From contig HF986342.1 in NCBI GenBank assembly GCA_000432655.1, positions 25,231 to 40,280 of the forward strand: a DNA stretch of 15,050 nt. The letters are read 5' to 3'. The translations under genes and the position numbers were made by a program. Source of the stretch: Bacteroides sp. CAG:1060. Its GTDB lineage: Bacteria; Bacteroidota; Bacteroidia; Bacteroidales; UBA932. Numbering within the stretch: the stretch's first letter is position 1; the number at the start of each line of letters is the position of its first letter. The notes under the pieces are model-generated. The model searched no databases. It saw only the letters and a list, made by a program, of their open reading frames with translations, and was not told the origin of the DNA. Positions 6,922 to 13,614 of this stretch are shown piece after piece.

Positions 6922-8707
6922 AGACAAAATAGGACTTTTACCGCATTCCCCGGGCGTATATAGGTATTATGACGCAGCGGGGAATGTAATTTATGTAGGC
7001 AAGGCGAAGGACCTCAACAAGCGGGTTTCCCAGTATTTCGTATCTCCGGAGCGGCTCAATACCAAGACCCGTATTCTGGTCTCCAGGATTGCCGACATTC
7101 AGTATTCCGTCGTTGACAGCGAGGCGGACGCCCTGTTGCTTGAGAATAATCTTATCAAGCAGTACAAGCCTCGTTACAACATCCTTCTTAAAGATTCCAA
7201 GACGTATCCGTGGATCTGTGTCACTTCTGAAGAGTTTCCGCGCGTGTTCCTTACCAGACGCGTGCTCCACAATGGCTCCAGATATTTCGGGCCGTACAGT
7301 TCTGTGATGCACGCCAAGACGCTTGTGGAATTCTTCCATTCGACTTATCCGCTGCGTACATGCAAATACAGTGTCACCTCCGATGCGGTTCTGCGTCATA
7401 AGTTCCGTCCTTGTCTTGAGATGCATATCGGACGTTGTGAGGGCTGCTGTGTTGGCGGCGTGTCCAGGGAACAATACACGGGGTACATAGATGAAATAAC
7501 GCGACTCCTGAGCGGCGGCGTAGGGGAGATTGTCCGCAAGTATAAGTTTCTGATGGAGCAGGCTGCGGACCATCTTGAATTTGAATTGGCCCAAGGGTAT
7601 AAGACCAAGATGGAAGCTCTTCAGAGCCATTATTCAAAATCTATCATAACCGCCTCTTCCGACAGGGACATAGATGTCTTTTCTCTGGTTCAGGATGACA
7701 GTGAAGCCTTCGGCAATTTCATGCGTATCAAGGGAGGAGCCATCATACAGTCGCTTAATCTCGGGTTCAAGCTGAATATTGAGGAGACGCGAGAGTCGGT
7801 ACTCAGCACTTTCATAGGAGAGATTGAATCCAAATTCGGTGTCTTATGCCGGGAAGTGATAGTCCCGTTCCTTCCGGATGTGGAGATGCCTGGCGTGGAG
7901 TTCAAGATTCCTGTCCGCGGAGACAAACTTGCACTTCTGGAGCTGAGCGACAAGAATGCCAAGGAGTTCCGGTTCAATTCCCTCAAGCAGCGGGAACACA
8001 CCAATCCGGACGAGTTCCGCTCCGCGGTGCTTGAAGAACTGCGAAAGGCGCTTGGTATGGACGAACTTCCCGTACACATGGAATGCTTTGACAATTCCAA
8101 CATTCAGGGAACCAATCCTGTAGCTTCGTGCGTGGTATTCCGCAATGCGGAGCCGTCAAAGAAAGACTACCGCAAATTCAAGATAAAGACTGTCATCGGT
8201 GCCAATGACTATGCCTCCATGAAGGAGGTCGTGAACCGCCGCTATGCGCGCATGTTGGAAGAATCGCCGGAGGATCTTCCTCAGCTCGTGGTGATAGACG
8301 GTGGTAAGGGACAGCTTGATTTTGCTTATCAGGCCCTTTGCGAACTTGGTATCCAGAACAGACTTACAGTGATAGGTCTTGCCAAGCGTCTTGAAGAGGT
8401 AATACGGGTGGGAGATCCGTATCCGCTGTTCCTGGATCGTAATTCCCAGGCGCTTAAGGTTCTTCAGAGAATTCGTGATGAGGCCCACAGGTTTGGAATA
8501 ACCTTCCACCGCTCGCTTCGCAGCAAGGCTGCCGTCCATTCCGCGCTCCGGGATATAAAGGGAGTGGGGAAGCAGACAGAGCAGCGTCTTATGATGCATT
8601 TTGGCAGTGTGGCAAGGATAATGTCGGCATCTGATGAAGAACTCTCGGCACTGGTGGGTCCTGTATTGGCAGAAAGAATCAAAACACATCTTGGAAATGA
8701 ACAATAG
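6911..8707 (+). CDS. uvrC: Excinuclease ABC subunit C
   Basis: UvrC makes both incisions around a lesion in nucleotide excision repair, after recruitment by UvrB. At 598 residues it is full length. The GIY-YIG nuclease is at about 13-92 (PGVYRYYD, IYVGKAKDL). A cysteine cluster lies at 151-180 (C151, C168, C176, C179, C180), where UvrC of other bacteria is reported to hold an Fe-S cluster. The UVR (UvrB-binding) region is at about 203-240, the RNase H-like nuclease has ECFDNSNIQG (391-400), VIDGGKGQL (461-469) and DEAHRF (523-528), and helix-hairpin-helix repeats start at 548. The start is TTG at 6911: an in-frame stop lies at 6899 and no ATG is available before the GIY domain. It overlaps the upstream gene by 11 bases and pnuC by 11 bases. 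Confidence 0.96.
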   Translation: MDVRDKIGLLPHSPGVYRYYDAAGNVIYVGKAKDLNKRVSQYFVSPERLNTKTRILVSRIADIQYSVVDSEADALLLENNLIKQYKPRYNILLKDSKTYPWICVTSEEFPRVFLTRRVLHNGSRYFGPYSSVMHAKTLVEFFHSTYPLRTCKYSVTSDAVLRHKFRPCLEMHIGRCEGCCVGGVSREQYTGYIDEITRLLSGGVGEIVRKYKFLMEQAADHLEFELAQGYKTKMEALQSHYSKSIITASSDRDIDVFSLVQDDSEAFGNFMRIKGGAIIQSLNLGFKLNIEETRESVLSTFIGEIESKFGVLCREVIVPFLPDVEMPGVEFKIPVRGDKLALLELSDKNAKEFRFNSLKQREHTNPDEFRSAVLEELRKALGMDELPVHMECFDNSNIQGTNPVASCVVFRNAEPSKKDYRKFKIKTVIGANDYASMKEVVNRRYARMLEESPEDLPQLVVIDGGKGQLDFAYQALCELGIQNRLTVIGLAKRLEEVIRVGDPYPLFLDRNSQALKVLQRIRDEAHRFGITFHRSLRSKAAVHSALRDIKGVGKQTEQRLMMHFGSVARIMSASDEELSALVGPVLAERIKTHLGNEQ

Positions 8708-9446
8708 CGACAAATTCAACAAATGGTTCAACATCTTCATCCTTACGGGGATGACTCTGGCCATGGTGGCTGCTACCTTGTATAAACTCCGTTCATCCCA
8801 GACCGATCATGCGCTTCTTATCGTGGCCGCATTCGGCTCTCTTATGGGCGTATTAAGTACTGTGTGCTCGGCCAATGCCAAGATTCTGACATTCCTTTTT
8901 GGCTTGTTTGATGTCAGCATTTATGGAGTAATGTGCTATATGAGCGGCAAATATGGCAATGCGGCTCTTCATCTGCTTTATTTCTTGCCGATGCAGTTTG
9001 TGGGCTTTTTTCAGTGGCGCAAGCGCGGAGGTGCATCTTCCGGCACTAAACTTAAGGCTCGCAGACTTGGCGCCAAGTCCAGATGGATAGGTGCCGGGGC
9101 ATTTCTTGCCGGTTCCGCGGTCTGCTACTATATTCTGTTCAGGGTGTCCGGCACAGCGAATCCCGTGTCCGGAGGAGCGGTGGCTTCTGTGCTCAAGCTG
9201 GGTATTTTGTCCGATGCCATGTCCACGGTCTGCAATATCATGGGACAGCTTCTTATGTCTACAGCCTATATGGAGCAGTGGGTGTTCTGGATTGGTGTAA
9301 ATGTCTCATCTGTCGTGATGTGGGCCCTCACACTGTCCTCTTCGCCTCATGACTCCTATGCTCTGATATATCTCGTAAAGTATAGTTTTTATCTGCTCAA
9401 CTCACTCAACGGACTCCGTATCTGGCTTGCTCTCAGCCGCTCCTGA
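8697..9446 (+). CDS. pnuC: PnuC-family vitamin transporter (probably nicotinamide riboside)
   Basis: PnuC proteins are facilitators that let a pyridine nucleoside (nicotinamide riboside) enter the cell, where it is trapped by phosphorylation and used for NAD. The 249-residue product has about seven hydrophobic helices, with a basic loop near residues 107-130. The family signature is visible in the C-terminal half: NIMGQLLMS (180-188) and EQWVFWIGVN (193-202), with the W-x-x-W pair at 195 and 198. The ATG at 8697 was chosen over the upstream ATG at 8634, which would add 21 residues unlike the family and lie deep inside uvrC. Related proteins carry thiamine or riboflavin, and no neighbouring salvage kinase or riboswitch settles the substrate. 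It ends only six bases from the convergent receptor gene. Confidence 0.88.
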   Translation: MNNSDKFNKWFNIFILTGMTLAMVAATLYKLRSSQTDHALLIVAAFGSLMGVLSTVCSANAKILTFLFGLFDVSIYGVMCYMSGKYGNAALHLLYFLPMQFVGFFQWRKRGGASSGTKLKARRLGAKSRWIGAGAFLAGSAVCYYILFRVSGTANPVSGGAVASVLKLGILSDAMSTVCNIMGQLLMSTAYMEQWVFWIGVNVSSVVMWALTLSSSPHDSYALIYLVKYSFYLLNSLNGLRIWLALSRS

Positions 9447-9452
9447 CAGAGC

Positions 9453-11909
9453 TTAGTTCGTCATCCTGAACCCGATCAGAAACTCCCTCCCGCGAAGAGC
9501 CTGGCTTGTACTGCTTGTGATGAATCTGTCTTGCGTTATATTGTCAAGAGAAGATATATCAAGCAGGTTCTGACATGAGACAAATAGTGAGAAAAGGCTG
9601 AATTTCCACTCTGCCGTAACCTTGATAAGGGGAGGTGTTGTAATGTGATTGTCCCTGAACCACCTCTCGCTCAAGAAAACGTCGCTTGTGAGGTTAAGCC
9701 TTTTGGTAGGATATATCCCTAATGTCGCATTTAGCATAAATGTGCTGGCTTTGGCGCGATCAGATGCAGTTTCGTGGGAGCTCGCTTTTGACTGTTCGCT
9801 ACCAGAGGACCGAATGTCGGAGTGGTCCCAACTGCCAGTGACTTCCGCTTGAATCCATCTTGCCGGGTTGCTTTTGAGGGTGAGTCTTATGTCTTTGGTG
9901 AAGGTGAACGAATTGTAGGGATAGGAATTGACATAGTCTTCAGAACTTGTGCTTGTCAATCCGCCTGAAAGGTCGATGTTCAAGGTCTTTGCCCCTATAT
10001 ATTTGGACAGCGTCAGCCTGATGTTGGACGAGGTGCTTACCGATGTTGTAGGCAGGAACTCCTTGATATAGAAGTTCCCTTTTATGGAATACTTAGGAGC
10101 GGTGTCGTCTGAATACTTGGAGTGGGATGCCGTCAGTGAGGCGAAGAACAGGTTGATCATGTCTGAATATTTGATGTTCATATTTGCATCAAACATAGTG
10201 CTTCTATGGAAAGTGTCCCCGTGCAGCACTGTCCTGTAGTCAGTCATTACTGTTGTCCTGTTGATTGTGCCGGGGGAAGAAGCATTTTTAGAGAAGGAAG
10301 CCTGGAGCAAACCCGACAGACGATTGCCAAAATTGCGTTGGAGGTACAGTTGCGGACGGAAATAAGGGGACGTTACCTTTTCTCCAAGGTCGGGCAATAT
10401 TGCCATATAACCTGCCGGAATGTTAAGGGTGACTTCTGTCCGGCCGATATATTTCGAGATGACGGCTTTTACCTCTGGAGTCAGGTAGAAGATGCCGTAC
10501 TCACCGTTGACAGAGGCTCCTTCCAGGATGCTTTCGAGAGAGTTGGACAGTACGGTGTTCCGCGTGATATAGCCGATTTCAAGACTTGGTACAAGCTTGA
10601 TTCTGAATCCATGCAGACGTGTGGAGAATTCGGCAGAGTTGTTGCTTTTGAATGAATTTTCCTGATATGACTGATTTACGTTTGTCCAGATTCTGCCGGA
10701 ACTGGCCGGGAAACAGGTATAGTACAGAGAGTTATGGGCGTTCCGGACGAAACTGTTCTTGCTTGTTGCTTCTACTGAGAAGACCTTATACTTTTTAGCC
10801 CAGTTTAGATTGTCTTCTATCTTGAGTGACGGAAGGGTGTAGTGCTGCCTGAATTCATCGTCGCTTTCGGAGTCCGGGCTTGTACTGTATGCATTTGTCT
10901 TGGCATCCGAACCTGTATATTGGGCACTCATCAGAAATTCATTCGAAAAGTACCGTTCGGCTTTGTTGTCTTCATAGAAGCTGCCGACTCTCAGGTAGTT
11001 TGTCCTTGAGTTTGTTTCGTCATTCTGGACCAGTCTATAGAAATAGTCTTCGTCTCCGAGCGAGATGGTCTCCTCTTTCGAATGCTCATTACGCCTGAGA
11101 TTGTATGAATAGTTAACTGAAAACCGCACCTGGCGCGTGCTGTCAATCTTTATAAGCCGGTTGACAGTTGCAAGCGCAGCGGTATTGTCCACATAATACT
11201 CATTAGGGATGCTTGCTATGGGGAAAGTACTTGTGAGAGGAGTTCTGAAGTCTTTTTCTAAGATTCCAGGAGTGAAACTGAACGACAGTATGTTACCGTA
11301 CGGCTTTATCTGTAGCTCATCTTCGTAGTTCTGCCCAAGGTTATTTGCCTTTGCCAGGAACAAAGACTGTTTTTTCTTGCCGAACTGGCTTGCCATGGCC
11401 TTGGCGTTGAATAGCGGAAATACTGGTGCTCCGAGACTTGCGTCTGCACTTCCGATCCAGGTGTTTCGATAGTCTTCTTTCAGGATGATGTTGGTGGCGG
11501 TCTTGCCTTCTGAATCTGTGTTTTTCAGGGCTCTGATCGGCTGATGGTTGCGATACACTTCCACTCTGGCAATCTTGTCAGCGTCAAGGTTGTTGGTTAT
11601 GACACCATATCCTCCACCCATAAGGTCCATGCCCTCCACATAGAATTTCCTGATATATATGCCATTATACATGATGCCCCCGCCTTGTGTGACACTTATA
11701 TTGGGAAGATTCTGTAGGAGGTCTCCAAGAGACCTGTCGTTCTCTGTCTTGAATGCTGATGCCGCGTAGTCCAAAGTGTCGCCTTGGGCCGTTACGAGGC
11801 TGCTTTTTTTCACGGAGCCTTTCAGCTCCAATGCTTTGCTTTTGAGTCTTATTGTGATATTGTCCTTGAGGTTGTCCGTCTTGAACACCTCATAGCCCAG
11901 CATGGACAC
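9453..11909 (-). CDS. TonB-dependent-receptor-like outer-membrane beta-barrel protein, main (C-terminal) part of a frameshifted gene
   Basis: This frame encodes about 818 residues and belongs with the N-terminal fragment at 11849-12142; joined, they give about 896 residues. Residues 1-25 finish a carboxypeptidase-like regulatory domain (VSMLGYEVF). A plug-like region follows at about 38-145: GDTLDYAASAFKTENDRSLG, NLPNISVTQGG, YNGIYIRKFYVEGMD, NNLDADKIARVEVYRNHQPI. The remainder is a long run of alternating aromatic/polar strands typical of an outer-membrane barrel, ending in FLIGFRMTN. Such receptors import or bind large or scarce nutrients, but here the ligand is unknown. The GLPGLI gene lies upstream in the same operon, a recurrent pairing. 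No stop interrupts this part, so only one lesion exists. The nominal GTG start at 11909 is inside the domain and is unlikely to be used on its own. Confidence 0.85.
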   Translation of the reverse strand: MSMLGYEVFKTDNLKDNITIRLKSKALELKGSVKKSSLVTAQGDTLDYAASAFKTENDRSLGDLLQNLPNISVTQGGGIMYNGIYIRKFYVEGMDLMGGGYGVITNNLDADKIARVEVYRNHQPIRALKNTDSEGKTATNIILKEDYRNTWIGSADASLGAPVFPLFNAKAMASQFGKKKQSLFLAKANNLGQNYEDELQIKPYGNILSFSFTPGILEKDFRTPLTSTFPIASIPNEYYVDNTAALATVNRLIKIDSTRQVRFSVNYSYNLRRNEHSKEETISLGDEDYFYRLVQNDETNSRTNYLRVGSFYEDNKAERYFSNEFLMSAQYTGSDAKTNAYSTSPDSESDDEFRQHYTLPSLKIEDNLNWAKKYKVFSVEATSKNSFVRNAHNSLYYTCFPASSGRIWTNVNQSYQENSFKSNNSAEFSTRLHGFRIKLVPSLEIGYITRNTVLSNSLESILEGASVNGEYGIFYLTPEVKAVISKYIGRTEVTLNIPAGYMAILPDLGEKVTSPYFRPQLYLQRNFGNRLSGLLQASFSKNASSPGTINRTTVMTDYRTVLHGDTFHRSTMFDANMNIKYSDMINLFFASLTASHSKYSDDTAPKYSIKGNFYIKEFLPTTSVSTSSNIRLTLSKYIGAKTLNIDLSGGLTSTSSEDYVNSYPYNSFTFTKDIRLTLKSNPARWIQAEVTGSWDHSDIRSSGSEQSKASSHETASDRAKASTFMLNATLGIYPTKRLNLTSDVFLSERWFRDNHITTPPLIKVTAEWKFSLFSLFVSCQNLLDISSLDNITQDRFITSSTSQALRGREFLIGFRMTN

Positions 11910-12142
11910 AGTGATTCTTTCTGGAGTTTTTTGCAGCTCAGGAAGAATGTCCCATCAGATTCGCTGGTACAGTAGCCTAATAATTTATTGTCGGAGAAAG
12001 CACAAATATATGCTCCCGGGACAGGTGCGCTGTCTTCGTTGTCAATGACTGTTCCTCGTATGGTATCTTGTGCCAATACGCTTATTGGGCTCACCAGAAA
12101 TAGCAGTATCGTGATGAGGGTGATGTCTCGGGCTCTTATCAT
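11849..12142 (-). CDS. N-terminal fragment of the frameshifted outer-membrane receptor gene (signal peptide and start of regulatory domain)
   Basis: The first 25 residues (hydrophobic core ITLITILLFLVSPISVLA, then QD) form a Sec signal peptide. Residues 26-70 begin a carboxypeptidase-like regulatory domain (DTIRGTVIDNEDSAPVPGAY, then SESDGTFFLSC). After residue 72 the frame leaves the family pattern and becomes Cys/Arg-rich before a stop at 11849. The neighbouring frame carries the missing continuation TPERITVSMLGYE. The start codon overlaps the stop of the GLPGLI gene by one base (TAATG), showing operon organisation. Read alone this fragment would be a useless secreted peptide, so treat it with 9453-11909 as one broken or frameshifted gene. 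Confidence 0.75.
   Translation of the reverse strand: MIRARDITLITILLFLVSPISVLAQDTIRGTVIDNEDSAPVPGAYICAFSDNKLLGYCTSESDGTFFLSCKKLQKESLCPCWAMRCSRRTTSRTISQ
11927..11932 (-). other. Probable frameshift site: run of six A (coding strand)
   Basis: In the coding direction the sequence is TGC AAAAAA CTCC. Adding one A (A7) restores a continuous family-like reading, FFLSCKKTPERITVSMLGY. Adding one G a few bases earlier (CTGAG to CTGGAG) also restores it, reading FFLELQKTPERITVS. Slippage in the A run is the simpler cause. Real mutation, phase variation and a sequencing or assembly error cannot be told apart here. Confidence 0.65.
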
Positions 12143-13017
12143 TATTTACTTTTCCAGTACTCTACCGGGATGATGCTTATTCTTTCTTTCGGAGCCGTCT
12201 CTGACAGGCTTCCGTCTTTATTCAAAGTCTTGCTGCTGATTATTCCTAACAACTGATTTTCCAGACTTGCGTCGTTTTTTATCTTGTCATACAGAAGTCC
12301 CATTTCTTTAGGCGGGCCGGAGAAGAAATACTTTCGTTCGCTGGGGCGAGGGATAAAGAAAGACGATAATTGCTCATAGCGAGAGTCCGTGTCTTCTATT
12401 GCACTTATATATCGGTAACTGAAATCAAAAAGCATCTCTGAGTCCTGGGCTTTGAGTATAAGGCCGGGAAGTCCTGACAGCAGCCATGGGCCTGCCGAAG
12501 ACGGGATTTCTTCTGTGTACCAAGCTATCCAGTCTCTTCCCATAAAGTGGCAGGTGGCTTTATGTGTGGTGTATCCGCGATAAGAATAATTCCCTTCTTC
12601 TATTGTCCACTCTGGCTGAACGTATGTGTCTGAATAAGAGAGGTGAAGTATTCCGTCGCTTAGTTGCACCCGAGCGGTATTTCCGTTTTTGATCAAGATA
12701 TAATCCTTGCAGCTCCCCCTTGGCAACCGTGTCAATTTGCCGTATGCGTCATGATCTACGGTTTCTCCATTGTCGTTGAATGCTATACAGCAGAGGGAGT
12801 CCATCATGAATGCTGTCTCCGAATAGAAAGCGGTCCTTCCTTTTTCGATATCGAGAGTCATATTCATGTCGGCGTTCAGGCGGTTTTCATTTTTGTACGG
12901 GTGATATTTGTATTCGTATGTCACTCGCAATTGTTGTGCGCTCAAAAGGGGCGCACAACAGGCAATAGCCAAAAGACCTGCTGCAAGTCTTCTAAGGATT
13001 AAGCCTTGGGTTGTCAT
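12142..13017 (-). CDS. GLPGLI family secreted protein
   Basis: GLPGLI proteins are a Bacteroidetes family of unknown function, often encoded beside outer-membrane receptors. The 291-residue product has a signal peptide (about residues 1-27, cleavage likely after LLSA). The mature part has a beta-rich N-terminal half (RVTYEYKY, TLDIEKGRTAFYSE). The family core lies at about 147-190: YRGYTTHKATCHFMGRDW, WYTEEIP, GPWLLSGLPGLILKA, with GLPGLI at 182-187. The C-terminal part is more variable. I chose the ATG at 13017 over a TTG nine bases upstream because it gives a normal signal peptide. It leads the operon and overlaps the receptor start by one base. The two products probably act together at the envelope, but ligand and mechanism are unknown. 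Confidence 0.9.
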   Translation of the reverse strand: MTTQGLILRRLAAGLLAIACCAPLLSAQQLRVTYEYKYHPYKNENRLNADMNMTLDIEKGRTAFYSETAFMMDSLCCIAFNDNGETVDHDAYGKLTRLPRGSCKDYILIKNGNTARVQLSDGILHLSYSDTYVQPEWTIEEGNYSYRGYTTHKATCHFMGRDWIAWYTEEIPSSAGPWLLSGLPGLILKAQDSEMLFDFSYRYISAIEDTDSRYEQLSSFFIPRPSERKYFFSGPPKEMGLLYDKIKNDASLENQLLGIISSKTLNKDGSLSETAPKERISIIPVEYWKSK

Positions 13018-13080
13018 CTTTATCAATCTCTTGGGTTTCTATATCTCCTTGGAGGAGTTGGTTGGTTACGTTAGTGCTTT

Positions 13081-13111
13081 CGAATATAGCGATTTTTGCA
13101 AAAAAAACAAA
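13081..13111 (-). promoter_or_regulatory. Predicted promoter of the GLPGLI-receptor operon
   Basis: On the minus strand TTTG (13108-13111), a 19-base spacer containing a run of eight T, and TATATTCG (13081-13088) give the Bacteroidetes arrangement with one mismatch in the -7 box. The predicted start near 13074 leaves a leader of about 57 bases, which includes a small CTCCAAGGAG inverted repeat. Confidence 0.55.
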
Positions 13112-13179
13112 AATTGTTGCGTTTTTGTGTGGATGCCAAGTCCGGCCCGCTTGCCCTGTGGGCCCCTCGAGAAGTCGGA

Positions 13180-13211
13180 TTTGGAATTTCGGTTTTTTTT
13201 TCGTTAATTTG
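13180..13211 (+). promoter_or_regulatory. Predicted promoter of acpP
   Basis: TTTG (13180-13183), a 20-base spacer with a T tract, and TTAATTTG (13204-13211) match the consensus with one mismatch. The leader to acpP would be about 60 bases. The rest of the 13018-13279 gap holds the opposing GLPGLI promoter, poly-A/T runs and a short GC-rich stretch (about 13138-13170) for which I can offer no role. Confidence 0.55.
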
Positions 13212-13279
13212 CGTGCTTTTCCGTTGAATATCAATGGAGGATAAAATAGATTGTACTATTAACTTAATATCAAAAGAAA

Positions 13280-13525
13280 ATGGAGTATTCAGAAATTTTT
13301 GAGAAAGTAAAGGCTATCATCGTTGATAAGCTCGGCGTAGAGCCATCAGTAGTAACTGAATCCGCTAGTTTCACTAATGACATCGGTGCTGATTCTCTTG
13401 ACACTGTTGAACTCCTTATGGAGTTTGAGAAGGTTTTCGGAATCAAGATTCCAGATGAGGAGACCAGCGCTATCGTTACTGTCAAGGATGCTTGCGACAA
13501 AGTAGCAGAGAAGCTTGCGAAGTAA
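13280..13525 (+). CDS. acpP: Acyl carrier protein
   Basis: ACP carries growing acyl chains as thioesters during type II fatty-acid synthesis and donates them to phospholipid and lipid A synthesis. The 81-residue acidic protein has the expected four-helix pattern. The phosphopantetheine attachment site is Ser39 in [10 protein letters not shown], and the recognition helix [17 protein letters not shown] follows. The start is supported by the family length. acpP stands alone: a terminator follows within 25 bases and the next gene is on the other strand. In many Bacteroidales fabF and rnc follow acpP, so this isolated setting is noteworthy. Confidence 0.97.
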   Translation: MEYSEIFEKVKAIIVDKLGVEPSVVTESASFTNDIGADSLDTVELLMEFEKVFGIKIPDEETSAIVTVKDACDKVAEKLAK

Positions 13526-13547
13526 TTGAAATTTATTTTAATGAAAT

Positions 13548-13582
13548 AAGGGGGTGGCCAAATGATTTGGACGCCCCCTTTT
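13548..13582 (+). terminator. Intrinsic terminator after acpP, possibly bidirectional
   Basis: AAGGGGG (13548-13554) pairs with CCCCCTT (13574-13580), and inside it CCAAAT/ATTTGG forms an inner stem around one base. A short T run follows. On the minus strand the stem is followed by a T-rich stretch, and the DUF4270 gene stops about 35 bases before it, so it may serve both convergent genes. Confidence 0.8.
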
Positions 13583-13614
13583 ATGTTCTTTCGTCGAGTT
13601 CCTTTTCTGTCTTT

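Noticed and set aside
8634..8696. Longer pnuC start at 8634
   Set aside because: The extra 21 residues overlap uvrC deeply and do not look like PnuC; the ATG at 8697 gives a normal membrane-protein N-terminus.
7690..8764. Minus-strand open frames of 137 and 202 codons opposite uvrC
   Set aside because: They are shadows of the uvrC coding sequence, with no domain-like pattern and no promoter seen.
11927..11932. Programmed -1 ribosomal frameshifting at the six-A run
   Set aside because: The site does not form a full X XXY YYZ slippery heptamer in the incoming frame and I saw no clear downstream stem, so mutation, phase variation or read error is more likely.
13138..13170. GC-rich stretch upstream of acpP as a possible small RNA or terminator
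   Set aside because: Only a three- to four-base stem (CCC/GGG) is visible and no T run follows directly, so it does not support a call.
12992..13234. Minus-strand frame of 80 codons in the gap between the GLPGLI gene and acpP
   Set aside because: It spans two predicted promoters and poly-A/T runs, and its translation is lysine-rich low-information sequence.
13234..13302. A 22-codon upstream reading frame (ATG at 13234) overlapping the acpP start in another frame
   Set aside because: It could be a regulatory leader peptide, but it has no recognisable feature and could easily arise by chance in the short A-rich leader.
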